Assembly: GCF_034058155.1 (NCBI RefSeq)
Contig: NZ_CP139148.1
Span: 2,542,001-2,606,000, forward strand
DNA from: Flavobacterium sp. KACC 22761
GTDB taxonomy: Bacteria > Bacteroidota > Bacteroidia > Flavobacteriales > Flavobacteriaceae
Direction of reading: 5' to 3'
DNA: 64,000 nucleotides
Shown: one piece after another, positions 17,317 through 26,120 of the stretch
Numbering within the stretch: position 1 is the first letter of the stretch
Layout: each line of letters begins with the position of its first letter
Notes under the pieces: generated by a model
What the model was told of the DNA's origin: nothing
What the model saw: only the letters and a program-made list of their open reading frames with translations
The model's database searches: none
Position numbers and translations under genes: made by a program

Positions 17317-20310
17317 TTATTTGATAATTGCATCTTGAATTATCTGTTGAATTTCTTCTCTGATTTTTCCTTTGGCTAATTTATTTTCATCGTTAACTAC
17401 TTCTGGATACGTTCTGTTGGATAAGAAAACATAAACAATTTCGGTTTCTGGATCTGCCCAAGCCATGTTTCCTGTAAAGCCTGTGTGCCCAAAACTTGTT
17501 TCAGAAACACAATCGCAAGTTGGCCCGCCTTTGTGGACTCTTTTATCAAATCCTAAACCTCTTAATACACCTTGATTTTTGTAATAGCAAGTATTAAAAG
17601 CATCAAAAGTTTGAGGAGAAAAATATTGAATGCCACCGTAATTTCCCTTCTGTAAATACATTTGCATCATTTTAGCAACATCCATACTGTTCGAAAAAAT
17701 TCCAGCGTGACCTGCAACGCCACCTTCCATTGCTGCCGCCATATCGTGTACATAACCTTGAATGACCTGATGTCTGAAATAATTATCAATTTCAGTTGGC
17801 GCAATATTGCTTTTGTCAAATTTGTCTAAAGGATTGTAGAGCGTATAGGTCATTCCTAATGTGCTGTAGAAATTTTCTTTACTCAAATCTTCCAGTTTTT
17901 TATGTGTTTTTCTTTCTAAATATTCTTTCAGAATGATAAAAGTAAAATCGCTGTATTTGTATTCTTTTTTAGGAGAAACAGGACTTTTGGCAATTATTTT
18001 CATGATTGTGTCATGATAGTCATTTCGAAGGTAAAGGCTGTCAGCTACTTTTGTTGTGAAACCATTCTCAGCTATTTTTCGATAGTATTTTTGAGAAGGT
18101 TTAGTATTAGCATCTAAAGTTGCTTTGTAAAACGGAATCCAGGCTTGAAGGCCAGCATAATGATTCAGCAAATCTTTGAAAGTGATATTTTCTTTGTTTG
18201 TTTTAGCAAAAAACGGCACCATATCTTTTAGTTTGGTGTCCAGCGTTACTTTGTTTTTATCGTACAATTGCATCACATTTGGCAGAGTCGAAATCATTTT
18301 TGAAATCGAAGCCACGTCATATAAATCTGAATTGGTTACTGTTTTCCCGTTGTCATAAGTTTGAGTTCCATACGATTTCTGAAAAATTACGCTTCCTTTT
18401 CTTGCCACTAAAACCTGCATTCCTGGTGTCATTTTTCCGTCAATTGCTTTTTGTGCTACAGCATCAATTTTAGACAAAATAGCTGGATTCATATTTACAT
18501 TTTCTGGAGCTGTAAATGCTAATCGATTTAGTTTTTCTGTAGTTAGACCATCATTTACATGAAAAGCATCATTAATCGAAACAGGCAGTTTTCCTTTAGC
18601 TTCAATGGCTCCAAAAAGCAATTCTGCAGAAACTACTTGGCTAATATCCGAGTTTTGGTAGGAAACTACTAAACCTTCAATATCATCAAAGTTATCAATT
18701 GACAGAAGTGAATACGGTTTGGCAAAAACATCCAAAATCACTCTGTTGTGCTTTGCAATTTCTTTCAGCCAAAGCATTTCTTGTAGCGTGAATTCTTGTT
18801 TTTCCCAAGGCTTATTTACTTTATGAAAGCTGATAATAACCTTGTCAAACTTTTTTAATTCACTATTCAAACTGTCAAGATTGGTGTCTTTAACTTCTGT
18901 AATATCAGTGTATTTTTTTAAAGTAGAAATGAAAGTGCTGTTGGTATCTTCACCCAATTTTACGTAAGCAATTTTTTCGCTTAAATCTTTTATTGGAAGT
19001 ACTTCTTTTTCATTTTTTAAAACGGTAATTGCATTTTCATACAATTTATAATGCAAAGCATCATTTTGCGTCGGATTCAAATCTTCATACAAATTATTTA
19101 AATCAATTGGTTTGTATTTGTTCAATCCTGCTTTGTATTTATAGTGCAATATTTTTTTTACAGAATGTGCTAGACGTTCTTCTGTAATTACTTTTTCGTT
19201 GTAAGCCACTTCTAGTTTTTGAAAAGCGACAGGCACATTTTCTGGGCAAAGCAAAATATCATTTCCAGCTAAAATTACGGCTATTTCCAAATCGCCTGGA
19301 CCTTTGAAATTAGCTGCGCCTTTCATCGCTAAACCATCAGTAAAAATCAATCCGTTGAAGGCTAATTCTTTTTGAAGCAGGTTCGTAACGACATTATAAG
19401 AAGCCGAAGAAGGACAATTTGGCTGTGATTCTAAACTCGGGATATTAAGATGCGCAACCATTACAGAAGCTAAACCTTCGTCGAATAATTTTTTGTATGG
19501 ATATAATTCTACCAATTCTAGTCTGTCTTTAGAAAAATTAACGGTAGGCAAAGCTTTATGCGAATCGGTTGAAGTGTCGCCATGTCCAGGAAAATGTTTT
19601 CCAGTGCAGAAAACGCCGTTTCCTTGAATTCCTTTCATCAAGGCAATCGCTTTTTCGCTTACGTTTACTTTATCTTCACCAAAAGAACGGTTTCCGATAA
19701 TTGGGTTTTTAGGGTTTGTATTAATATCTAAAACAGGAGCGAAGTTGAAATGAACACCGATTCTTTTGTTTTCGGTGGCCATATTTTTTCCCACTTTTTC
19801 AATTAAGCTCAAATCTTGAATCGCACCCAGAGTCATGTTCCAAGGATAACGATAAGTTGAATCCAAACGCATGGCTAATCCCCATTCGGCATCAATACCA
19901 ATCATCAAAGGAACTTTTGATTTTGATTGATACAAATTGGTCAATTTTGCCTGACGAACGGGTCCGCCTTGAAAGAAAATAACATTTCCTATTTTGTAAT
20001 CTTCAATAAGTTTGCTGATTTGATTAACGTGTGCAGAATCTTTATTAGAATAAGCAGAAACCATAAATAGCTGACCAATTTTTTCCTGAACCGTCATTTT
20101 GTTGTAAATGCTGTCGACCCAAGCCGTTTCCTGATCAGAATCTTTAAAGAATGTCTTTTTTTCAGCGGTATTTTTTTGGACATAAACAACCGTGTCCTTC
20201 AAAGGAATGCCTTTTTTGGAATCGGTTACGCTGTTTTTTTTAGAAGCACAATTGGTAATTAAAAATATAAAAGAGGCGTATAAACTGATTTTTATGAATG
20301 AATTTTTCAT
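17317..20310 (-). CDS. nagZ: NagZ-type GH3 beta-N-acetylglucosaminidase fused to an AmiE-like serine hydrolase
   Basis: 997 residues from the start at 20310, which creates a lipoprotein signal (FLITNCASKK); the in-frame ATG at 20355 is less likely. Residues about 60-390 are a GH3 domain with the NagZ signature KHFPGHGDTSTDSH, which carries the His/Asp pair used as acid-base. Residues about 420-600 form the GH3 C-terminal domain. Residues about 620-990 are a class-C beta-lactamase/serine hydrolase domain with SISK (S-x-x-K), YSD and HTG motifs. In Bacillus subtilis the neighbouring genes nagZ (ybbD) and amiE (ybbE) encode these same two activities, clipping GlcNAc and the peptide from MurNAc. 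The fusion joins both in one outer-membrane or periplasmic lipoprotein. Fusion of this type occurs in other Bacteroidota. Confidence 0.9.
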   Translation of the reverse strand: MKNSFIKISLYASFIFLITNCASKKNSVTDSKKGIPLKDTVVYVQKNTAEKKTFFKDSDQETAWVDSIYNKMTVQEKIGQLFMVSAYSNKDSAHVNQISKLIEDYKIGNVIFFQGGPVRQAKLTNLYQSKSKVPLMIGIDAEWGLAMRLDSTYRYPWNMTLGAIQDLSLIEKVGKNMATENKRIGVHFNFAPVLDINTNPKNPIIGNRSFGEDKVNVSEKAIALMKGIQGNGVFCTGKHFPGHGDTSTDSHKALPTVNFSKDRLELVELYPYKKLFDEGLASVMVAHLNIPSLESQPNCPSSASYNVVTNLLQKELAFNGLIFTDGLAMKGAANFKGPGDLEIAVILAGNDILLCPENVPVAFQKLEVAYNEKVITEERLAHSVKKILHYKYKAGLNKYKPIDLNNLYEDLNPTQNDALHYKLYENAITVLKNEKEVLPIKDLSEKIAYVKLGEDTNSTFISTLKKYTDITEVKDTNLDSLNSELKKFDKVIISFHKVNKPWEKQEFTLQEMLWLKEIAKHNRVILDVFAKPYSLLSIDNFDDIEGLVVSYQNSDISQVVSAELLFGAIEAKGKLPVSINDAFHVNDGLTTEKLNRLAFTAPENVNMNPAILSKIDAVAQKAIDGKMTPGMQVLVARKGSVIFQKSYGTQTYDNGKTVTNSDLYDVASISKMISTLPNVMQLYDKNKVTLDTKLKDMVPFFAKTNKENITFKDLLNHYAGLQAWIPFYKATLDANTKPSQKYYRKIAENGFTTKVADSLYLRNDYHDTIMKIIAKSPVSPKKEYKYSDFTFIILKEYLERKTHKKLEDLSKENFYSTLGMTYTLYNPLDKFDKSNIAPTEIDNYFRHQVIQGYVHDMAAAMEGGVAGHAGIFSNSMDVAKMMQMYLQKGNYGGIQYFSPQTFDAFNTCYYKNQGVLRGLGFDKRVHKGGPTCDCVSETSFGHTGFTGNMAWADPETEIVYVFLSNRTYPEVVNDENKLAKGKIREEIQQIIQDAIIK

Positions 20311-20382
20311 GTGATTTTTTTTAAAATCAAATTTGAATTTTAGCATCAAATCCAAATCGATTAATCAATATTGAAAAGCTGA

Positions 20383-21891
20383 TTAGAAGCTTATTTTGTC
20401 ACTCGTTTTGGAGCTTGTAATGTATAAACCTAAATACGTTATTAATCCGTTTAGTACGATTAATTCGTTATCAAAAACATATCCTGCAAAAAGCAATTTC
20501 GAGTTTTCATTTATTAGATAAGTGAAAAATGGTGATAACAAACAGATTATCGGTACGAGTTTGTCATGGACATTTCTAGATTTTTGGAACAAGCCAAAAG
20601 CATATAATCCTAGCAACGGCCCATAAGTGTACGAAGCGACTTTAAAGATCATTCCCACAACAGAACTGTCGTTTATTGCATTAAAAACCAAGATGATAAA
20701 AAACACTAAAACTGAGAAACTGATGTGTACTAAATGTCTAATTTTTACCGTGTTTTTTTTGTGACTGTTTTCTGCTTTGTCCATTCCTAAAAAGTCAACA
20801 CAGAAAGAAGTTGTTAAAGCTGTTAATGCCGAATCTGTAGTAGCAAAAGTGGCAGCAATGATTCCTAATAAAAAGACAATTGCAGGAATTAGCGCTAAAT
20901 GATTTAAGGCAATTTCTGGAAATAGTAAATCGGTTCTTGGTTTTCCTGTAACCAAATCAGTTGGAATTGAAATGCCGTTTTTGTTTGCGTAGATGTACAA
21001 AAGCGCTCCAACGCTCAAAAAGAAAATATTGATTACTACAAATATTCCTGTAAAAGTGAACATGTTTTTTTGCGCTTCGCCAATGTTTTTGCAGCTCAGG
21101 TTTTTTTGCATTAAATCCTGATCCAAGCCTGTCATGGCAATCGTTACAAACATTCCGCCTATAATTTGTTTTATGAAATGGAATTTGCTTCCCATAAAAT
21201 CATCGAAGAAAAATATCTTAGAATAATTGCTGTTTTTCACTTCTTCAAAAGCGCTGATGGCACTTAAATCCATTCGGTCGCAAATGAAATAAATGGTTAA
21301 GAAAACCGAAGTAACCAAGAAGAATGTCTGCAGAGTATCCGTAATAATAATCGTTTTTAGTCCGCCTCTGTACGTGTACGAGAAAATAAGCAATAAAGAA
21401 ATCAAAACGGTAAAAGCAAACGGAACATGATAGAAATCAAAGACAAAACGCTGTAAAACAATAACAACCAAATAAAGTCTGAATGCCGAGCTGATTGTTC
21501 TGCTGATCAGGAAAATAGAAGCCGCTGTTTTATAACTGAAAATACCCATTCTGTGCTCGATATAACTGTAAATCGAAGTCAGATTCATTCTGTAATACAG
21601 AGGCAGCAATAATTTTGTAATTACAATAAAACCGAGTGCGTTTCCTAAAACAAACTGAAAATATTTGAATTGTTCACCACTTGCTGCACCAACCTCGCCC
21701 GGAACCGATATGAAAGTAACTCCAGAAAGAGCCGTTCCAATCATCCCGAAAGCAACTAAATACCATTTTGAATTTTTATTGGCAGTAAAAAAAGCTTGAT
21801 TGCCGCTATCTTTCTTGCTTACTCTGTGCGAGATATAGAATAATGTTCCGAAATAAATGATAATTAAGAGAAGGATGGTGCTTGGTGTCAT
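20383..21891 (-). CDS. Sodium:solute symporter (SSS family), probable amino-sugar importer
   Basis: 502 residues with about 13 transmembrane helices. The SSS core is visible as MIGTALSGVTFISVPGEVG near residues 51-69 and SYTYRGGLKTIIITDTLQ near residue 180. The family moves sugars, amino acids or sialic acid with sodium. Placed between murQ and the nagZ fusion, it most likely brings MurNAc, GlcNAc or small muropeptide products across the inner membrane; this is inferred from position only. Because it is not a PTS transporter, its substrate would arrive unphosphorylated and need a kinase. Confidence 0.87.
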   Translation of the reverse strand: MTPSTILLLIIIYFGTLFYISHRVSKKDSGNQAFFTANKNSKWYLVAFGMIGTALSGVTFISVPGEVGAASGEQFKYFQFVLGNALGFIVITKLLLPLYYRMNLTSIYSYIEHRMGIFSYKTAASIFLISRTISSAFRLYLVVIVLQRFVFDFYHVPFAFTVLISLLLIFSYTYRGGLKTIIITDTLQTFFLVTSVFLTIYFICDRMDLSAISAFEEVKNSNYSKIFFFDDFMGSKFHFIKQIIGGMFVTIAMTGLDQDLMQKNLSCKNIGEAQKNMFTFTGIFVVINIFFLSVGALLYIYANKNGISIPTDLVTGKPRTDLLFPEIALNHLALIPAIVFLLGIIAATFATTDSALTALTTSFCVDFLGMDKAENSHKKNTVKIRHLVHISFSVLVFFIILVFNAINDSSVVGMIFKVASYTYGPLLGLYAFGLFQKSRNVHDKLVPIICLLSPFFTYLINENSKLLFAGYVFDNELIVLNGLITYLGLYITSSKTSDKISF

Positions 21892-21961
21892 TTTGTTTTT
21901 TGGTGTTTGATTCTTTTATAAAACTATAAAAGATTTTAAATAGTTTCGGTTTTGCAGATTT

Positions 21962-22774
21962 TTATTTTTGTGCCTGTAAAACTGCTCGTACGCTTTTGTG
22001 TTTATGCAATAATTCTTCGGCTAAATCATATTCGATATCCAGCTCTTCCATGATCATTTTGATACCTCGTTTTACCAGTTTTTCATTTGAAAGCTGCATA
22101 TCAACCATTTTGTTGCCTTTCACTTTTCCTAATTTAATCATTACTGAAGTAGAGATCATGTTTAGGGTCAGTTTTTGAGCCGTTCCCGATTTCATTCTTG
22201 TACTTCCAGTTAAAAATTCTGGGCCTACAATTAATTCAATAGGATAATCTGCTTCTTGAGCAATAAGTCCATTGCTGATACAAGAAATACTTCCTGTTTT
22301 TACGTTGTGTTCTTTGGCTTTTTTCAGAGCTCCTAAAACATAAGGCGTGTTTCCAGAAGCCGCAATTCCGATAATGAAATCAAGACTTGAGATTTCAAAT
22401 TTTTCTAAATCTTTCCAAGCTTGCTCGGTGTCATCTTCAGCATTTTCAACTGCTTTTCTAATAGCAGTGTCGCCACCAGCAATAATTCCGATGATCATAT
22501 CATGTGGCACGCCAAAAGTCGGCGGACATTCTGATGCATCTAAAATTCCGATTCTTCCTGAAGTTCCTGCTCCAATATAAAATAATCGGCCACCCAATTG
22601 CATTTTCTTGACAATTGCTTTAACGAGTTTTTCAATTTTAGGAATTTGTTCTTCAATAATATTCGGTACTTTTTTGTCTTCTGTATTAATGTTTGTAAGA
22701 AGTTCTTTCACGCTCATTTGATCCAAATCTTTGTACAAAGATTCTTGTTCAGTTTCAGGATTTTTATTTTTCAT
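21962..22774 (-). CDS. murQ: MurQ, N-acetylmuramic acid 6-phosphate etherase
   Basis: 270 residues, cytoplasmic, slightly shorter than the roughly 300 residues of characterised enzymes. It has the SIS sugar-phosphate isomerase fold with the family-specific RLFYIGAGTSGRIGILDASE, followed by CPPTFG, and a later AGGDTAIRKAVENAEDD; the two glutamates in these blocks are the catalytic candidates. LTGSTRMKSGTAQK is also typical. MurQ cleaves the lactyl ether of MurNAc-6-P, giving GlcNAc-6-P and D-lactate. It is the key diagnostic enzyme of MurNAc catabolism. It lies in the operon 124 bp after namZ and 70 bp before the symporter. Confidence 0.95.
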   Translation of the reverse strand: MKNKNPETEQESLYKDLDQMSVKELLTNINTEDKKVPNIIEEQIPKIEKLVKAIVKKMQLGGRLFYIGAGTSGRIGILDASECPPTFGVPHDMIIGIIAGGDTAIRKAVENAEDDTEQAWKDLEKFEISSLDFIIGIAASGNTPYVLGALKKAKEHNVKTGSISCISNGLIAQEADYPIELIVGPEFLTGSTRMKSGTAQKLTLNMISTSVMIKLGKVKGNKMVDMQLSNEKLVKRGIKMIMEELDIEYDLAEELLHKHKSVRAVLQAQK

Positions 22775-22898
22775 TTTTCTCTTTTTTTTTGATTTTTGAA
22801 ACCAAATTCTTTCGAATAAGGACTTCGTTTTTTTGCATTAATAGTCTCTATTTTATTGAAAAAATAGTGGAATTCGTGTGAATTATTGAATTAAGGGA

Positions 22899-24092
22899 TT
22901 ATTTGTAAATCAGGTATTTTGTTCGCATTTTTTTGAAAGCTTCCAAGTCTTTCTGCCAAGTTTTTCTTATGGCAACTTCAGAAACACCGCTTTCAATTTG
23001 CTGTTGTAATTTTTTTGTTCCTGCAAGCTTGGTAAAAAAAGCATTGAAGAATTTTGTTTTGTCGCTCGTATTTTGATACGCTTTAATCAACCATTTTAAT
23101 TCGAGTTGTTTTAGTTTTGGATATTTTGTTAAATCCTCACCAAAACATTCTTTTCCGTTGTATAAAGGATCTTTTGCGCCAAAATTTGGTTTCGGCGTAA
23201 AGCGGAAATTGGTTTTGGCTAAATAGGGCGAGCCATAAATTTGAAATTGTGTTTCAGTGCCACGGCCCACGCTTACATTTGTTCCTTCAAAAAGGCATAA
23301 ACTCGCATAAAGATTGATTGATTGGTCATTCGGCAAATTCGGAGATGGTTTAACCAATAAGCTGTAAGGCATTGTGCGTTTATAATCCAAACATGGAATA
23401 ACAGTTAATTTGCATTGCGCACCATCCTTCAGCCATTTTTCACCATTTACCATTTGTGCATATTCTCCAATCGTCAGACCGTGGAGAAGCGGAATAGGGT
23501 GCATGCCGACAAAACTTGTAAATTCTTTTTCTAAAAGCGGACCGTCAACGATGGAACCATTCGGATTTGGTCTGTCAAAAACAATAAGCGGAACGTTATT
23601 TTCTGCGCAAGCTTCCATCACATAATGAAGCGAAGAAATATAAGTATAGAATCGTGCACCAACATCTTGCAGGTCAAAAATCATGACGTCAATTCCTGCT
23701 AATTGCGCTGGTTTTGGCTTTTTATTGTCGCCGTAAAGTGAAATAATTGGCAAACCGGTTTTTGGATCTTTTCCGTCAACAACATGTTCGCCTGCATCAG
23801 CAGTTCCTCTGAACCCGTGTTCTGGAGCAAAAATAGTCTGAATGGCGATTTTTTTCTCTAAAAGAAAATCAACCACATGTGTTTTGTCAGACAAGATTCC
23901 AGTTTGATTCGTCACAATTCCAACTTTTTTATCTTTTAAAATCGGAAGATATTTTTCGTAATTATCTGCACCAGTTTTAATTACAGAAGCATTGATTTCC
24001 AATGAATTCTGATTTTGAATTGTTGAAGAATGAGACGGAATACAAAATAGAAATGCCGCAACAAAAGCGCTTTTTGCTATAAATTTTATCAT
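22899..24092 (-). CDS. namZ: NamZ-like exo-beta-N-acetylmuramidase (DUF1343, GH171)
   Basis: 397 residues with an N-terminal signal peptide. It matches the DUF1343 family: KVGIVTNQTGIL, FAPEHGFRGTADAGE, MIFDLQDVGARFYTYISSL, IVFDRPNPNGSIVDGP and EGTNVSVGRGTETQFQIYG. The founding member, B. subtilis NamZ (YbbC), removes MurNAc from the non-reducing end of peptidoglycan glycans; the Glu in PEHGFRG is the presumed catalytic acid region. Located between susD and murQ, it would produce the MurNAc on which the rest of the pathway works. Confidence 0.92.
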   Translation of the reverse strand: MIKFIAKSAFVAAFLFCIPSHSSTIQNQNSLEINASVIKTGADNYEKYLPILKDKKVGIVTNQTGILSDKTHVVDFLLEKKIAIQTIFAPEHGFRGTADAGEHVVDGKDPKTGLPIISLYGDNKKPKPAQLAGIDVMIFDLQDVGARFYTYISSLHYVMEACAENNVPLIVFDRPNPNGSIVDGPLLEKEFTSFVGMHPIPLLHGLTIGEYAQMVNGEKWLKDGAQCKLTVIPCLDYKRTMPYSLLVKPSPNLPNDQSINLYASLCLFEGTNVSVGRGTETQFQIYGSPYLAKTNFRFTPKPNFGAKDPLYNGKECFGEDLTKYPKLKQLELKWLIKAYQNTSDKTKFFNAFFTKLAGTKKLQQQIESGVSEVAIRKTWQKDLEAFKKMRTKYLIYK

Positions 24093-24288
24093 TTTAAATA
24101 CAGTTAATTGTTAAGACAAAAAAATTGACAAAATAAAATTAAGATTTTATCGGGATGTATATGAATGTTTTAGGTAGATTGGGGGAAATCTAAAAACTAA
24201 TATTGTATGGCCTGAATTATTCAGGTGAGAATCTTATTTTGTCTTTTTGTCTGTCACGATGTGTTTAAAAAAGAATGTTTTTTAAATA

Positions 24289-24321
24289 CTGCCCCCAAAA
24301 AACATGAAATTTTGGAGGCAG
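24289..24321. terminator. Hairpin between susD and namZ (possible partial terminator)
   Basis: CTGCCCCCAAAA / TTTTGGAGGCAG, a 12-bp stem with one mismatch, 31 bp past the susD stop. On the minus strand the following bases are not a clean T run, so it may act as an attenuator or mRNA stabiliser that sets SusCD levels above the enzymes. Confidence 0.5.
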
Positions 24322-24352
24322 TTTTACTATTGATTTTTCAGTTTTTACTGAA

Positions 24353-26089
24353 TTACCAGCCTGGGTTTTGTTTTAATGTTACACCTTCAGCCAAGTACAA
24401 ATTGATGTCATTTGTTGGAATTGCACTTAGGTAATTTTTAGGTGATACAAACAATCTTGTTACACCTGCTGCGTAAGGAATTACATATCCTTGTGCATTT
24501 ACTTTTGTTTTAGTATTTCCGCCTATCAAAGAAACTATTCTAGCTCCTAAAATAACATCTGGATTAGCATTAGTGTCTAAATAATCTCCTTTTTTCCAAC
24601 GAATAAGATCTTCTTTTCTCATAGAAGTCCAGCTCATGAACTCAATTCTGCGCTCACGACGAATCTCATATATAATTGGACTAACAATTCCGCTTATTTG
24701 CTCTAACGCAGATGTTCTTTGCGGATCATCGATTTGTACACCATTAGCAAAAGCATTTGTGCCATCTGTAGTCAAAATAGCTATTCCTGCACGTGTACGA
24801 ACTTTGTTGATTGATAAATTAAGATCGTTGTTAGTAATTGTGCCTAATTCAGCACAAGCTTCAGCATAATTCAAATAAACCTCGCTTAGTGTAAAGATAG
24901 GTGCATCAATTTGATTTTGTCCAATTGTTGTAACCTCTGTACCTGTTGCAGCTGGGTTATTGTATAGTTGAATTACATAACCTGTTATAGAGGTCAAACC
25001 ATTGAAAGGTTTGTCAGAATAAGCATAATCTACATTGCTGAAAGCTTTAGCAAATCTTGGATCTCTGTTGGCAAATGTATTGGCAATAGTAGCATCACCT
25101 AAATATTGAGCATTTCCTGCTTGTTTGATAGGCAATCCATTTGTAGTTACATAACTTTCTGCAGCGAATTTTGTCAATCCGTTTTGAACAGTAGAGGTAT
25201 TGGTGTACGCTTGAATTCCATTTCCTAAAACACCTTTAATGTATCTTTTTGTCAAAATTACTTCACTGTTTCCTAATAGCTCAAGAGAATTGTAAAGTGC
25301 TTTCCAATCTGCATTTAATTTATAAGAATTGTTGTTCATTACAGCTAAAGAAGCATCTTTTGCTTTTTGAAGATAAGCATTTCCATTTTGACCTAGATTG
25401 TATTTTCTGTAAGTACCTTCAGTTAAACATACTTTGCTTAATAATGCATAAGCAGTGTATTTGTTTACTGTAATATTACTGTCATCAACGTTTAATAACA
25501 TTGGAATTGCTTCTTCCAAATCTTTAATAACATTGTCCATAACTTCTGCTCTTGAAGAAGCTGGTTTGTATACATTAGGATCGCTTTGAGCTAAATATTT
25601 ATCTGTATACGGTACATCGCCAAATTGCTGTGCTAAACGGAAATAGGTATTAGCTCTAAAAAACTTTGCAACACCTATATAGTGATTTTTCTTCACCTGA
25701 TCCATAGGTACATTTGGTACTCTTTCTAGCATCAAGTTACAACGGCGAATCAAAGTGTAATATTCGTTCCAGTTTGCGTTAGTTGCATTTGCAGCAGTTG
25801 GAAAGTTCGTAAAAACGTTCATTGCCAAGTTGTCATCTATTAATCCGGTAGACGTAGCGTGGAAGTAAAAGTCGGCCGTAGTACCAGCATTATTTCCGTA
25901 CCCATTGAAGGTATTATAGTTTAGCCAAGAATATGTTTTTACGTTATTTTCTGAAGTCCAAAAATTGTCGTCTGTAAACACATCTTCTGGAGGTGTATCC
26001 AAAAAATCTGAACAGCTAACAGCTAGACTCGCAAAAGTTAGCAAGGCCACTGATAGTTTTATCCTAGAGTTTATTATTAGTTTTCTCAT
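24353..26089 (-). CDS. SusD/RagB family outer-membrane glycan-binding lipoprotein
   Basis: 578 residues with a lipoprotein signal (LTFASLAVSCSDFLDTPPEDVF), the usual SusD start. Helical TPR-like segments (YFRLAQQFGDVPYTDK and LSEVYLNYAEACAELG), an INKVRTRAGI segment and an EIRRERRIEFMSW segment are family hallmarks. SusD proteins sit as a lid on their SusC partner and bind the glycan at the cell surface. It follows susC by 31 bp. Given the downstream enzymes, the ligand is probably a peptidoglycan fragment or other amino-sugar glycan. Confidence 0.95.
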   Translation of the reverse strand: MRKLIINSRIKLSVALLTFASLAVSCSDFLDTPPEDVFTDDNFWTSENNVKTYSWLNYNTFNGYGNNAGTTADFYFHATSTGLIDDNLAMNVFTNFPTAANATNANWNEYYTLIRRCNLMLERVPNVPMDQVKKNHYIGVAKFFRANTYFRLAQQFGDVPYTDKYLAQSDPNVYKPASSRAEVMDNVIKDLEEAIPMLLNVDDSNITVNKYTAYALLSKVCLTEGTYRKYNLGQNGNAYLQKAKDASLAVMNNNSYKLNADWKALYNSLELLGNSEVILTKRYIKGVLGNGIQAYTNTSTVQNGLTKFAAESYVTTNGLPIKQAGNAQYLGDATIANTFANRDPRFAKAFSNVDYAYSDKPFNGLTSITGYVIQLYNNPAATGTEVTTIGQNQIDAPIFTLSEVYLNYAEACAELGTITNNDLNLSINKVRTRAGIAILTTDGTNAFANGVQIDDPQRTSALEQISGIVSPIIYEIRRERRIEFMSWTSMRKEDLIRWKKGDYLDTNANPDVILGARIVSLIGGNTKTKVNAQGYVIPYAAGVTRLFVSPKNYLSAIPTNDINLYLAEGVTLKQNPGW

Positions 26090-26120
26090 TTTGATTAATT
26101 TTTAATTTTTAATACCTTAT

